18,026 nucleotides of DNA from Verrucomicrobiaceae bacterium UBA2429 (GTDB lineage Bacteria; Verrucomicrobiota; Verrucomicrobiia; Verrucomicrobiales; Verrucomicrobiaceae): positions 110,976-129,001 of the forward strand of contig DDQZ01000094.1 of NCBI GenBank assembly GCA_002343505.1, written 5' to 3'. The notes below the pieces were generated by a model. That model did no database searches. It saw nothing but the letters and a program-made list of their open reading frames with translations, and was not told where the DNA came from. Both the position numbers and the translations under genes were made by a program. Below are positions 7,901-14,483 of this stretch, in pieces (position 1 is the first letter of the stretch; each line of letters starts with the position of its first letter).

Positions 7901-8557
7901 GGTGGTGGTGGCCTCGTCGTGATTCGCGGGCAGCGTGTAGGTGTGGGTGTTGCCATTGCGATCCATGACGTGCGTGCGCGGCGCGGCGTCTTCACCGGCG
8001 GCTTTCACGAACATATGCACGACGCCGCGCCCCGGCTCGCCGAGGTAGTAATGCGTGGCCGTCTCGATCAGCTCGTGACGCTCCGGTGTATCGGAGAGTT
8101 GCTCCCACAGCGAGGTCGTCGTGTTGAGCTGAAACGCGAGATCCTCGCCGAGTCCCATGCGCACAAAAGCCTGCGTGAACTGAAAGCCGGGGCCGAAATC
8201 AATGTTCACCCGCTGCACGAAAGCATGATGCGAGCGGCGGAACTTCCCTGCCATGCCGCCGAGCCCTTGCGGTGTGGTGTTGGCACCCGGCGCAGCCCCA
8301 CCGCCAGAGGAATACGCGATGCCAAACGAGAGCGGCAGCGGACCGCCGAGCGAGAGCAGCCGCTTGGTGAAATAGAACTCGCCTGTGGCCATGTTGACCG
8401 GATCGGCGGCGTCGAGCGTGGCGTTGATCAGGTTGACGGCATCGGAGCCGGTGACCCCGCCGCTTAAGCCGCTGGTGCTCCCGCTCGAAAAGTCGGGGAT
8501 GGGGTCGTTCGCCAGCAGCGGCGCGGCGAGGAGGAGGAGAATGGCGTGGATTTTCAT
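4325..8557 (-). CDS. Secreted RHS/YD-repeat protein with variable C-terminal tip
   Basis: This 1410-residue protein has a signal peptide (MKIHAILLLLAAPLLAND). An N-terminal region contains DPVNMATGEFYF, typical of the start of RHS/YD proteins. A long array of YD repeats of the form YDALDRL, YDSRGNL and YDADGK follows (about 250-1100). The RHS-associated core runs through YDPVTGRFLSRDP to the DPSGLRG boundary near residue 1210. The last 198 residues are an unrelated tip. The family forms hollow shells around C-terminal cargo and often delivers toxins, but no known toxin motif is seen here. The ATG at 8557 is preferred because of the signal peptide. The frame stays open further upstream only through repeat DNA. 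No Shine-Dalgarno is visible. A REP hairpin arm is inserted in frame at residues 839-850. No partner immunity gene follows. Confidence 0.88.
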   Translation of the reverse strand: MKIHAILLLLAAPLLANDPIPDFSSGSTSGLSGGVTGSDAVNLINATLDAADPVNMATGEFYFTKRLLSLGGPLPLSFGIAYSSGGGAAPGANTTPQGLGGMAGKFRRSHHAFVQRVNIDFGPGFQFTQAFVRMGLGEDLAFQLNTTTSLWEQLSDTPERHELIETATHYYLGEPGRGVVHMFVKAAGEDAAPRTHVMDRNGNTHTYTLPANHDEATTTGPLSVSDGLGRSLTFGYTTIGGVKMLTSVTDHTGRAWTFQYENNTADNPPADATPLVTLRSITDPISGVCTFTYQGANRISAKQMPRGNTPYSQTYPATLTDRAVLTQTDALGRLFTFASEAPVIGLGDRHRAITHPDGSRRGFFHSGQGTLMAGVLDEAGKYMTFEADPDRRAIAKTVDRDGARSSIIYDEASGFVKSITNARGDTSTATFTPVVQTITNPANAETVNVTFFDLTRIDHVDGTFSAFVFDTKGNPTSSTDRDGDTTTRTFNTRGQPLTSTNPETGVTTLTYDAAANLQTLTDADTGVTTFGYDTLNRLTSVTHPDTSVMGYTYDALDRTTTRTDERGTVTKFDYDANSNLTALTRDFGGALEQPFAFAYDALDRLATSTDPAGNATAFEHPYFDSVSKITLPDGSTIRFEYDARRALSAVIDQLGHRTTFQRDEVEDIIATTTPAGRTLSLGRDEIGAVTSVTDPSGDTSTRALDAFSRTTQSTDPLAREHSLQRDGEGRITGRDEPVSGGTQYEYDDNGRLTKLTDVRGKQWNLTYTGMGRLDTVTDPNAKTWDYDYDSRGRLSQITHPDTVVETRAYDAESHLTARNFSDGLSLTMAFDALDRLSAESKAAQSAALQIGYDSRGNLTTTTLHGQTFTAAHDSRNRLTTLDYAGQMTVTYTYDARGLVTRVTDSLTGAQIDLSYDADRLLTGITRSNGVGTTHTYDADGKISQIAHVALGTIVFTYNAANEPTAITDTGFPVDGGAFLTSASVETQTFDDANQITTHTYDDRGRPTSDGTRTFTWDSADRLIGVVNGGSTLAYDYTATGQITSRTLNGQTTDYCYAYSVASQPILAERKSAAFTRFYVALPDGRLLYQIDLTPAPAVRFYHFGKVGETRFLTDAAGAVTDAYAYDGHGRLLGKTGASDQIYAFTGQLGVRHDPDANLVHMRARHYDPVTGRFLSRDPIHLSLMGRNGQHANPYHFVEGMVTSVVDPSGLRGAIAFGFGTQSRELLEDIGFTEQQIKDSFVVRVVVNSLAQQVGIQFDLSALGASDQFAIAIRREADSNKFFPGVNFSEAIFESANRLGKAIAKAAVKQAEEDVVDAEQDRIGELNRRLSELQMQLYHVGNQLTMPGDDPVGRIQAEIDDIRRVLGFDVDAEKAESEQRWNEARERERRYEEEQRRKKENRSWFNFFFPW
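6010..6041 (+). repeat. Solo REP hairpin arm inside the RHS coding sequence
   Basis: A complete 32-nt arm has a TTTGGAGT head, stem GCGGCGC/GCGCCGC with loop TCT, and a TTTGGAT tail. It lies within an open reading frame and encodes ESKAAQSAALQI (residues 839-850) on the minus strand. It sits between YD-type sequence (FDALDRLSA) and the next repeat (GYDSRGNLT), so it replaced or extended an inter-repeat linker without breaking the frame. It is the only copy in the window that is far from a gene boundary. Confidence 0.85.
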
Positions 8558-8566
8558 GGCGTTAAA

Positions 8567-8689
8567 TGTGGAGTGCGGCGGTTCCCGCCGCTTTGGATCG
8601 GGCGGTGAAGGGGCCGCGAGGGCTGGAGGGATGCTCGTGCGTCTGTCCGGCGAACGAATCCAAAGCGGTGCGGAGCACCGCAGTCCAAG
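8567..8689 (+). repeat. Composite REP unit 5, upstream of the RHS gene
   Basis: The left arm (8567-8598) has head TGTGGAGT and stem GCGGCGG/CCGCCGC. The 59-nt spacer is of the common type, and the right arm (8658-8689) has stem GCGGTGC/GCACCGC with a GCAGTCC tail variant. It lies 9 bases upstream of the RHS start codon, the same placement that unit 2 has relative to the surface protein gene. It abuts unit 6. Confidence 0.85.
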
Positions 8690-8812
8690 TTCGGAGTGCG
8701 GCGGTTCCCGCCGCTTTGGATCGGGCGGTGAGTAAGCTGCGGGAGCTGGAGGGATGCTCGTGCGTCTGTCAGGCGAACGAATCCAAAGCGGTGCGGAGCA
8801 CCGCAGTCCAAT
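8690..8812 (+). repeat. Composite REP unit 6 in tandem with unit 5
   Basis: The left arm (8690-8721) has head TTCGGAGT. The 59-nt spacer differs from that of unit 5 at only a few positions and shares the AGGGATGCTCGTGCGTCTGT segment. The right arm (8781-8812) has the same GCAGTCC variant as unit 5. The close match between units 5 and 6 suggests a recent tandem duplication. Confidence 0.85.
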
Positions 8813-8901
8813 TGCCGCTTTGGATCGGGTGGTGAGGAGGACATCGGGGACGGAAGTGTGTGGGACGTTTGTGCGATTGTCCGGCTGACGAATCCAAGGC
8901 G
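8812..8901 (+). repeat. Degraded composite REP unit 7
   Basis: Only the 3' end of a left arm remains (TTGCCGCTTTGGAT, 8812-8825). A diverged spacer still starts CGGGTGGTGAGG and retains GTCCGGCTGACGA. It ends in a broken right arm that begins AATCCAAGGCG (8891-8901). Neither hairpin can form. It is a decaying member of the same array. Confidence 0.65.
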
Positions 8902-9097
8902 CCGGGACTTGCTGATGCCTGGCGGCGGCGGAACTTGTGCAGATTTTGATTTTTTTTCCTGCTCCATGACGCCCGCGATCAAAAGGCACGCCCGGAGTTT
9001 CGTCATGTCGGGGGAAACACCTACAGATGGATGAAGCTCGGTGTTTGACGAAGCGGCCAGCGCTCCGTTGGTTTGGGAGTACGTTTTGTTCCCACCC

Positions 9098-10978
9098 ATG
9101 ACACCGCACCGGGCAATCCTGCTGACGGGCACGACGATGCTGCTCGGCATCGCCGTGCTGGCGCTGCCGTGTCAGGCGCAGGAGATGCCGGACATGCCTG
9201 AGGACGCCTTTGCCGAGATGCCGGCCACCGCGCTCTTCCGCGAGGGCGACGATCCGGCCTGGGCCGCAAACGAACTGGACACGACGGGCTGGCATGAGGT
9301 GCGGCTGACCCTGCCGCCTGCCCGTCAGGGCGTGGCCTTCGACGCACACGTCGGCTGGTATCGCATCACGCTGCCGCCCATGCGGTATCCGAACGGAGGG
9401 GCGCTACAGGTGCAGTTCGACGGCATCGGCGGAGCGGTGGAGGCCTTCATGAAGGGCATGCCGCTGCGGGCGCGATATGGCGGCGTCGCACGCGTCACCC
9501 ACGGCGTGCCGGGGGAGCGCACCGTTTTCCCGCCGCCGGGTGCGCCCGCCGGTTTCACCATCAAGGGACCCCACTGGAACGAAAAGGGCAACAACACGCT
9601 CTGCCTGCGGGTGACACGCGCCCCGCGTGCGGGCGGCATCGAGGAAGGCGCCGCCCGGCTGGGGTTTGCGCTGTGGATGTCCGGCATCGTGCATCCGGAA
9701 AATCGCCGCCTCGTGGCATGGGAGTATGCAGCCCTCGCCGCGTGCTGCCTGGGCATGCTGACGGCCCTTTTGATGGCCTGGGGAGACCGGCGCGACGCCT
9801 GGCACCGGTGGAATGCAGTCCTCTTTTTCGCCATCGGGCTGGCGGTGCTGCTCGGCGGCTACTCGATCTTCTTCGATGCGAGGCTGACGCATGGCCTGAT
9901 GCGGCTGGGGTGGTTCAGCACGGCGTTGATTCCGGTTTGTCTGCTCTTCCTCGGCAAAAGCGCAGCCAGTGGGCCGTCGCCGGTCATTTCACGCGTGACG
10001 GTCGGCGTCATCGGTGTGGCGGGCGTGATGGCCGCGCTGCTGCTCCTGCTGGCGCGGGAGGTGACGACGCTCGTATGGGCGCACTGGATCACGGCCGCGG
10101 CCTTTCTATGGTCGGCGGTCTGCCTCGTCATTACCTGCCGCTTTCCCACACACCGGGTAGAGAAGGGGATCGGCCTTTTCCTCGCCACGACGGCGGTTCT
10201 TTCACTCGCCTGGGCGCTGCATCTCATCGCGGCACAGACTGGCCTCACACTCTTTTCGCGCACAGCGCTGCATGTGACGGTCACCTGCCACGCGATCGCC
10301 TTCTACGTGCTGCTCGTCGTGCGCCTGCACATTCTGCGGGAGTCCAGCCGACTGCTGCTGCGTCGCAATTTGGAAGCTCAGGAAGACGAGCGCAGGCGCA
10401 TCGCCATGGACCTGCATGACGGTGTGGGGCAGTCCATGCAGTCGCTGAAGCTCCGCCTGCAAATGGATGCGCAAAAAGCCGGGCGGGCGGAAGAATGCCA
10501 ACCGCAGATCGCGGCAGTCGATGCATGCATCCAGGAACTGCGCAACGTCGCCGCGCACCTCCGCCCCGTCTTCCTCGGCCGCCATGCACTGGCAGAGGCG
10601 CTGCGTGCGCTGTGCGAGCAGTATGCCGACGAGTCGGGAGCAAAGGTCCGCTTTGAAAGCAATGTCACGCGACCGGTGGAGGCACGGGCGGAGGAGCACA
10701 TCTTCCGCATCCTGCAGGAGGCGCTCACCAATGCCAGCCGTCACGGGAAGGCACAGCAGATCGAAGTGAGCCTGCACGAGAAGGACGGGCGGCTGGGCAT
10801 GATCGTGCGCGACGACGGTTGCGGCGCGAAAGCAACCGCTTCGTCCCGCGGCGGGCGCGGAGTTTTCAACATGCACGAGCGGGCGCATCTCCTCGGCGGA
10901 GATCTGGCTCTTGCCATTCGTTCTGACGGCGCCGAACTGAGCGTCACCGTCCCGTTTCCAGCCGCGCCTGTCACATGA
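9098..10978 (+). CDS. Histidine kinase with periplasmic sensor and 7TM region (HisKA_3/HATPase_c)
   Basis: This 626-residue sensor kinase is of the NarX/DesK type. A signal peptide (1-27) precedes a periplasmic domain (about 30-200) with a jelly-roll-like stretch (DTTGWHEVRLTLPP, VGWYRITLPP). Seven hydrophobic segments follow between about 205 and 413, as in 7TMR-DISM receptors. The dimerisation helix carries the phospho-acceptor His440 in RRIAMDLHDGVGQ. The ATPase domain shows the N box (EALTNASRHGKA, N545), the G1 box (DDGCGA, 572-577) and the G2 box (GGRGVFNM, 585-592). All catalytic boxes are present, so it should be active. The ATG at 9098 is chosen because the signal peptide begins there; a GTG at 9041 would add 19 residues without helping. 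Its stop overlaps the next gene by 4 bases, so kinase and regulator are coupled. The ligand is unknown. Confidence 0.92.
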   Translation: MTPHRAILLTGTTMLLGIAVLALPCQAQEMPDMPEDAFAEMPATALFREGDDPAWAANELDTTGWHEVRLTLPPARQGVAFDAHVGWYRITLPPMRYPNGGALQVQFDGIGGAVEAFMKGMPLRARYGGVARVTHGVPGERTVFPPPGAPAGFTIKGPHWNEKGNNTLCLRVTRAPRAGGIEEGAARLGFALWMSGIVHPENRRLVAWEYAALAACCLGMLTALLMAWGDRRDAWHRWNAVLFFAIGLAVLLGGYSIFFDARLTHGLMRLGWFSTALIPVCLLFLGKSAASGPSPVISRVTVGVIGVAGVMAALLLLLAREVTTLVWAHWITAAAFLWSAVCLVITCRFPTHRVEKGIGLFLATTAVLSLAWALHLIAAQTGLTLFSRTALHVTVTCHAIAFYVLLVVRLHILRESSRLLLRRNLEAQEDERRRIAMDLHDGVGQSMQSLKLRLQMDAQKAGRAEECQPQIAAVDACIQELRNVAAHLRPVFLGRHALAEALRALCEQYADESGAKVRFESNVTRPVEARAEEHIFRILQEALTNASRHGKAQQIEVSLHEKDGRLGMIVRDDGCGAKATASSRGGRGVFNMHERAHLLGGDLALAIRSDGAELSVTVPFPAAPVT

Positions 10979-11601
10979 CTTCACAAAACAACAGCCCCAT
11001 CAGCGTCGTCATCGTGGATGATCATGGCATGTTCTGCGAGGGCCTGGCCTCCATGCTCCGGCAGCACGAGGACTTTACCGTCCTCGCTGCCATGCAGGAC
11101 GGGCCGTCAGCGCTCCAATCATGCCGCGTCACTCCGCCTGACATTCTCATTGCCGATCTCGCCATGCCCGGCATGGACGGCCTGGAAACCATCCGCACCG
11201 CGCTTGCGGAGCGACTATGCAAATCCGCCGTGCTGCTGACCATGCACAAGCACGCCGTCATCGCCGAAGACGCCCGCCGCGCCGGAGCCGCCGGCTACAT
11301 CATCAAGGACGAGGCCTTTCACGAACTGGCGGACGCGCTGCGGGCCGTGGCCGCCGGGGAGGAGTTCGTCGAGCCCGCCAGCCTGCCGGACAACTCCGGT
11401 GCGACACCTGTGCTCAGTCCGCGGGAGAGGAGCATCCTCCTCCTCATCGCCCAGGGTCAGATCACCAAGGAGATCGCCGACAGCCTGAACCTCAGCGACA
11501 AAACGGTGGAGACTTTTCGAGGTCGCCTGATGAAAAAAACCGGTTCCCGCAATATGGCCGACCTTGTCCGATTCGCGCACGAGACCGGGCTCATGGCGTG
11601 A
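10975..11601 (+). CDS. NarL/LuxR-family response regulator
   Basis: This 208-residue partner of the kinase overlaps its stop codon at ATGA, which implies translational coupling. The receiver domain (about 9-125) has the acidic pair D15/D16, phospho-acceptor D61 in LIADLAMPG, the switch Thr89 and Lys111 in YIIKDEA. The C-terminal LuxR-type helix-turn-helix (about 145-205) reads LSPRERSILLLIAQG, then TKEIADSLNLSDKTVETFRG. On phosphorylation by the kinase it should bind DNA as a dimer. Target genes cannot be read from the window. The pair forms its own two-gene operon with REP units on both sides. The gene ends 2 bases before unit 8. Confidence 0.95.
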   Translation: MTSQNNSPISVVIVDDHGMFCEGLASMLRQHEDFTVLAAMQDGPSALQSCRVTPPDILIADLAMPGMDGLETIRTALAERLCKSAVLLTMHKHAVIAEDARRAGAAGYIIKDEAFHELADALRAVAAGEEFVEPASLPDNSGATPVLSPRERSILLLIAQGQITKEIADSLNLSDKTVETFRGRLMKKTGSRNMADLVRFAHETGLMA

Positions 11602-11603
11602 AA

Positions 11604-11702
11604 CATGGAGTGCGGCGGTTCCCGCCGCTTTGGATGGGGACGTCGGGAGGGCTGCGGGAGCAGTGGGAGAATCCAAAGCGGTGCAAAGCCCCGCACTCCA
11701 AA
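11604..11702 (+). repeat. Composite REP unit 8 between converging genes (short-spacer form)
   Basis: The left arm (11604-11635) has stem GCGGCGG/CCGCCGC. The spacer is only 35 nt and keeps the GGGCTGCGGGAGC part of the common spacer. The right arm (11671-11702) has stem GCGGTGC/GCCCCGC, which is mismatched. The unit fills the 106-bp gap between the response regulator stop and the epimerase stop. It is the last copy in the window; none was found from 11.7 kb to the right edge. Confidence 0.8.
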
Positions 11703-11707
11703 GGTGC

Positions 11708-12571
11708 TCACGCAATTCCAAACTGAAAGGGATCAGCAGAGTCGAGGATCAATGTGGTCTCCGCCGTGATGAAGGCTTCTCCGGTGATCGTGGGGATGAT
11801 GCCGCTTTTGCTGTTTTGGTAGCTGCCTTCAAAAACACTGCCGAGGATGCTTTCCTGCCGCCACACCTGACCAGGGGCGAGTTTTCCATCGGCGGCGAGG
11901 CAGGCGAGCTTTGCGCTGGTTCCCGTGCCGCAGGGCGAGCGGTCGTATTCACCCCCAGGGCACAAAACAAAGTTCCGGCTGTGATTCGCGGCATTCTGCG
12001 GCGGACCAAAAAGCTCGACGTGATCGACTTCCGGGTATCCAGCGGCGCGCACGGCCTCGCGCATCGCCAGACTGGCCTGCGTGAGCTGATGCACGTTTTT
12101 CAGTGTGAGATCAAGGCTGTGATCGGCGACGAGAAAGAACCAGTTTCCTCCCCACGCGACATCTCCGGTGATTCCGCCGGCTTTCACGCCCTTCGCTTTG
12201 CGATAGGAGGGCACATTGCGAATGCTCACGCGGCCATCTTCATGCAGCATTGCCGTCACCACGCCCACGGGCGTCTCCACGCGATGCTCGCCTGCCGAAA
12301 TCCGTCCGAGATGCTTCAGCGTGGCGATGAGGCCGATCATGCCGTGCCCGCACATGCCGAGCAGGCCGGCGTTGTTGAAGAAAATGACTCCCGCCGCGCA
12401 GCTTGCGTCTTTCGGCTCCACCAGCAGCGCACCGACGATCACCTCATGCCCGCGCGGCTCGCAGATGATGGCGCGGCGATACGTTTCCAAGTTCTCCGCT
12501 GTCACGCCGCCAAGCACCGCACGCGTGGGCTCGCCACCGGTGTGGGAGTCAATGATGGGAATGCGGGTCAT
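11708..12571 (-). CDS. 4-hydroxyproline 2-epimerase (proline racemase family)
   Basis: This 287-residue cofactor-independent enzyme of the proline racemase fold should interconvert trans-4-hydroxy-L-proline and cis-4-hydroxy-D-proline, the first step of hydroxyproline breakdown. Diagnostic features are [11 protein letters not shown] near the N-terminus, the first catalytic cysteine C74 in NMCGHG-like GMCGHGMIG, and the second, C214, in [12 protein letters not shown], with D210 nearby. Two cysteines fit an epimerase or racemase rather than the Thr-containing 3-hydroxyproline dehydratases. It is about 20-25 residues shorter than typical family members (about 310), mainly in the loop after TRAVLGG. 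Proline racemase activity cannot be excluded. It is the last gene of the minus-strand operon, and its ATG overlaps the stop of the upstream sulfatase (ATGA). Confidence 0.87.
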   Translation of the reverse strand: MTRIPIIDSHTGGEPTRAVLGGVTAENLETYRRAIICEPRGHEVIVGALLVEPKDASCAAGVIFFNNAGLLGMCGHGMIGLIATLKHLGRISAGEHRVETPVGVVTAMLHEDGRVSIRNVPSYRKAKGVKAGGITGDVAWGGNWFFLVADHSLDLTLKNVHQLTQASLAMREAVRAAGYPEVDHVELFGPPQNAANHSRNFVLCPGGEYDRSPCGTGTSAKLACLAADGKLAPGQVWRQESILGSVFEGSYQNSKSGIIPTITGEAFITAETTLILDSADPFQFGIA

Positions 12572-12789
12572 GGAGCGGGGATGATGGCTTTCGACGTGCG
12601 ATCACCGATTTTGAAATGGCCGAGCGGTTGCTGTTTGCCATCGCGGATTTGCCAGACGGCACCCGGCCGTGTGGACTGGCGTTTCTGCCCCTTGGGCTTG
12701 ATCATTCCATAGGACTTGGGTTCGCCAGTGGGAGACATCCAGCACAGCTCGACGGGTTGTGTGTGCTGATTGATGAAGACGACATCGAA
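12568..12789 (-). other. VHL-beta-like C-terminal domain of the second sulfatase
   Basis: The domain covers residues about 490-562. It begins [17 protein letters not shown], which matches the strand pattern of the VHL beta domain. It then has [11 protein letters not shown], against WLNFDGEPQPY in human VHL, with W506 and Y516 at the spacing of W88 and Y98. A further 19 residues on is W535, as W117 is in VHL. T529 takes the place of Ser111 and A533 that of His115. The family assignment is by eye from memory of the human sequence. Confidence 0.65.
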
Positions 12790-14256
12790 GGTGCCGCCGT
12801 CCGGTTTCGAGGGAGGGGCGGAATCACGGGATGGATGCCATTTCAATTCTGGCAATGATGCCACGGGCACTTGCGGCACGGGGACGGGATTCTCAGGCGC
12901 AAGGGCGCGAAGCTCGGCAAGTTTGGCGGCGTGCGCGGGCATTGCGGCGAGGTTGGTCCATTCGTGAGGATCGTTCACGATGTCATAGAGTTCCTCATCG
13001 CCGTTGCGGTAGTGGATGTAGCGCCACGCCTTGGTGCTGATGGCGTATTCATCAGGCACGCCGAGCTGGGTGACAGCGGCATGCGGCCACGCGGCATCTG
13101 GATTCCGCAGCAGCGGCACCAGGCTGTTCCTGCTGATGCCTTGCGGTGCGGGCAGGCCGCAAAGATCGGTGACGGTGTGGAAAAGATCCGTGAGGCTCAC
13201 CGGTTGATCACAGATTGCGCCGGATTTTCCGCCGGGCACGCGAATCATCAGCGGCACGCGCGTGCAGATGCGCCAGCCGGTGTACTTCTGCCAGTGCTGC
13301 TTCTCGCCGAGATGCCAGCCGTGATCGCTCCACAGCACGACGATGGTGTTGTCGCGATACGGGCCGCTTTCGAGCGCATCGAGCACACGACCGAGCATCG
13401 CATCCGCGTAGTGAATGGAGGCGAGATAGGCCTGGATGGCGTGCTTCCACTGTCCCTGCTTCTGAATGTGCTCGAAGTAGCGGTTCGGGCCCATTTTTTG
13501 TCCCGAGGGCGGAAGATCGTCCAGATCATCCTCCTTGTAGCCGGGTCCGGGCTGAATGGATTCGAGCGGGAACGGTTTGAAATACTCCTTCGGCACAAAC
13601 CACGGCTCATGCGGCCGGTAGATGCCGCAGGCGAGGAAGAAGGGCTTGTCGTGCGGGCGTTGAAGCTGCCCGCCAATCCACTTTGTCACGCTCCAATCGC
13701 CGCCGCAGACTTCATCGCTCGCCTCCAACGCGGCCCAGTCGGTTTCCACATATTGCCAAGGACCACCCACAGGCAGGCTGATGGGACGATTTGGCGGATC
13801 GAAGGTCGGCGGGAACGGGTTCTCTTTTTCTTTGGCGGGGAAGTAGTCGTCCCACGAAGCGGCATCAATGAAGTAGTGCAGCAGCTTGCCGGAACCGGCG
13901 CTCCAGTAGCCGTGCCGGGAGAAGAACTTCGGCATGATCTCCGCATCCGGCAGCACATCGCGCATCTTCTGGCCGTTGTGATACACGCCCGAGCGATAGG
14001 GCGGAATGCCGGTGAGAATGGCCGTGCGCGACGGGTTGCACTGCGGCGCGGCGCAATGCGCGTTGGTGAAAAGCGTGCCGCTCTTCGCAAGGCGGTCGAA
14101 GTTCGGCGTCTTCGTCTGCGGATGACCGCCGAGGCAGCCGATCCAGTCGTTGAGATCGTCCACCGAGATGAAGAGGACGTTGGGTTTCTCAGATGCAGCG
14201 GCGCAGACCGACGAGGCAGCGACAAAGATTCCGAGGATGAAGCACAAGGTTTTCAT
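12568..14256 (-). CDS. Secreted formylglycine sulfatase with C-terminal VHL-beta-like domain
   Basis: This 562-residue type I sulfatase should hydrolyse sulfate esters outside the cytoplasm. It has a signal peptide ([20 protein letters not shown]), the metal-binding pair D33/D34 ([10 protein letters not shown]) and the formylglycine motif CNPSR with C73. Active-site blocks include [16 protein letters not shown] and [12 protein letters not shown], all typical of the family close to iduronate-2-sulfatase. Residues about 490-562 form a separate small beta domain like that of VHL. The ATG at 14256 is chosen for the signal peptide; it overlaps the stop of the upstream sulfatase by 4 bases. The gene is followed by the epimerase in another ATGA overlap. 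The formylglycine-generating enzyme needed for maturation is not in the window. The substrate is unknown. Confidence 0.9.
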   Translation of the reverse strand: MKTLCFILGIFVAASSVCAAASEKPNVLFISVDDLNDWIGCLGGHPQTKTPNFDRLAKSGTLFTNAHCAAPQCNPSRTAILTGIPPYRSGVYHNGQKMRDVLPDAEIMPKFFSRHGYWSAGSGKLLHYFIDAASWDDYFPAKEKENPFPPTFDPPNRPISLPVGGPWQYVETDWAALEASDEVCGGDWSVTKWIGGQLQRPHDKPFFLACGIYRPHEPWFVPKEYFKPFPLESIQPGPGYKEDDLDDLPPSGQKMGPNRYFEHIQKQGQWKHAIQAYLASIHYADAMLGRVLDALESGPYRDNTIVVLWSDHGWHLGEKQHWQKYTGWRICTRVPLMIRVPGGKSGAICDQPVSLTDLFHTVTDLCGLPAPQGISRNSLVPLLRNPDAAWPHAAVTQLGVPDEYAISTKAWRYIHYRNGDEELYDIVNDPHEWTNLAAMPAHAAKLAELRALAPENPVPVPQVPVASLPELKWHPSRDSAPPSKPDGGTFDVVFINQHTQPVELCWMSPTGEPKSYGMIKPKGQKRQSTRPGAVWQIRDGKQQPLGHFKIGDRTSKAIIPAP

Positions 14257-14483
14257 GGTGCAGGAATGATGGCTTTCACAGGTTTGTCTGCGGTTCCATG
14301 GATCTGAAAATGACCGAGAGGTTTGTTGTTGGCATCTTTGATCACCCACACGGCGCCGCCGCTGCTGCGGATGCTGAAGGCATCTTTTGGTTCAAGCGTC
14401 TTGTAGTGCTTCTCGGCCCCTTGGGGGCTGATCCAGATGAGTTCCACAGCAGCCGTGCTCTGATTTTGAAAAGTGACGGCGAG
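14253..14483 (-). other. VHL-beta-like C-terminal domain of the first sulfatase
   Basis: The domain covers residues about 530-605, after a low-complexity Ala/Pro linker (ATMASAAAAPTSLPWHP). It shows LAVTFQNQSTAAVELIW, then WISPQGAEKHY. W546 and Y556 keep the VHL W88-Y98 spacing, S569 falls at the Ser111 position and W575 at the Trp117 position. A573 replaces His115. So four of the five classical hydroxyproline-pocket residues are retained, better than in its neighbour. Confidence 0.68.

Larger units (their letters stand above)
8558..9097. other. Divergent intergenic region made mostly of REP units
   Basis: The 540 bp separate the divergent RHS (minus) and histidine kinase (plus) genes. About 8567-8901 is two intact composite repeats plus one decayed copy. 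The remaining 8902-9097 is non-repeat sequence that should hold the kinase promoter. It includes a T-run around 8949-8958. No convincing -35/-10 pair or Shine-Dalgarno was found. The reading frames open across this stretch are translations of repeat DNA and are not annotated. Confidence 0.6.

Noticed and set aside
8944..8984. Inverted repeat TTTTGAT...ATCAAAA upstream of the kinase
   Set aside because: The 7-bp arms are AT-rich and 27 nt apart; this can arise by chance and matches no known site type.
9041..9097. Upstream GTG start for the histidine kinase
   Set aside because: It adds 19 residues before an otherwise normal signal peptide and has no better ribosome site.
8558..9349. N-terminal extension of the RHS frame over the intergenic region
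   Set aside because: The extension translates REP units and the antisense of the kinase start; the signal peptide at 8557 marks the real start.
1..11702. Regular repeats considered as a CRISPR array
   Set aside because: The repeats are inverted pairs with conserved spacers scattered among genes, and no cas gene is present.
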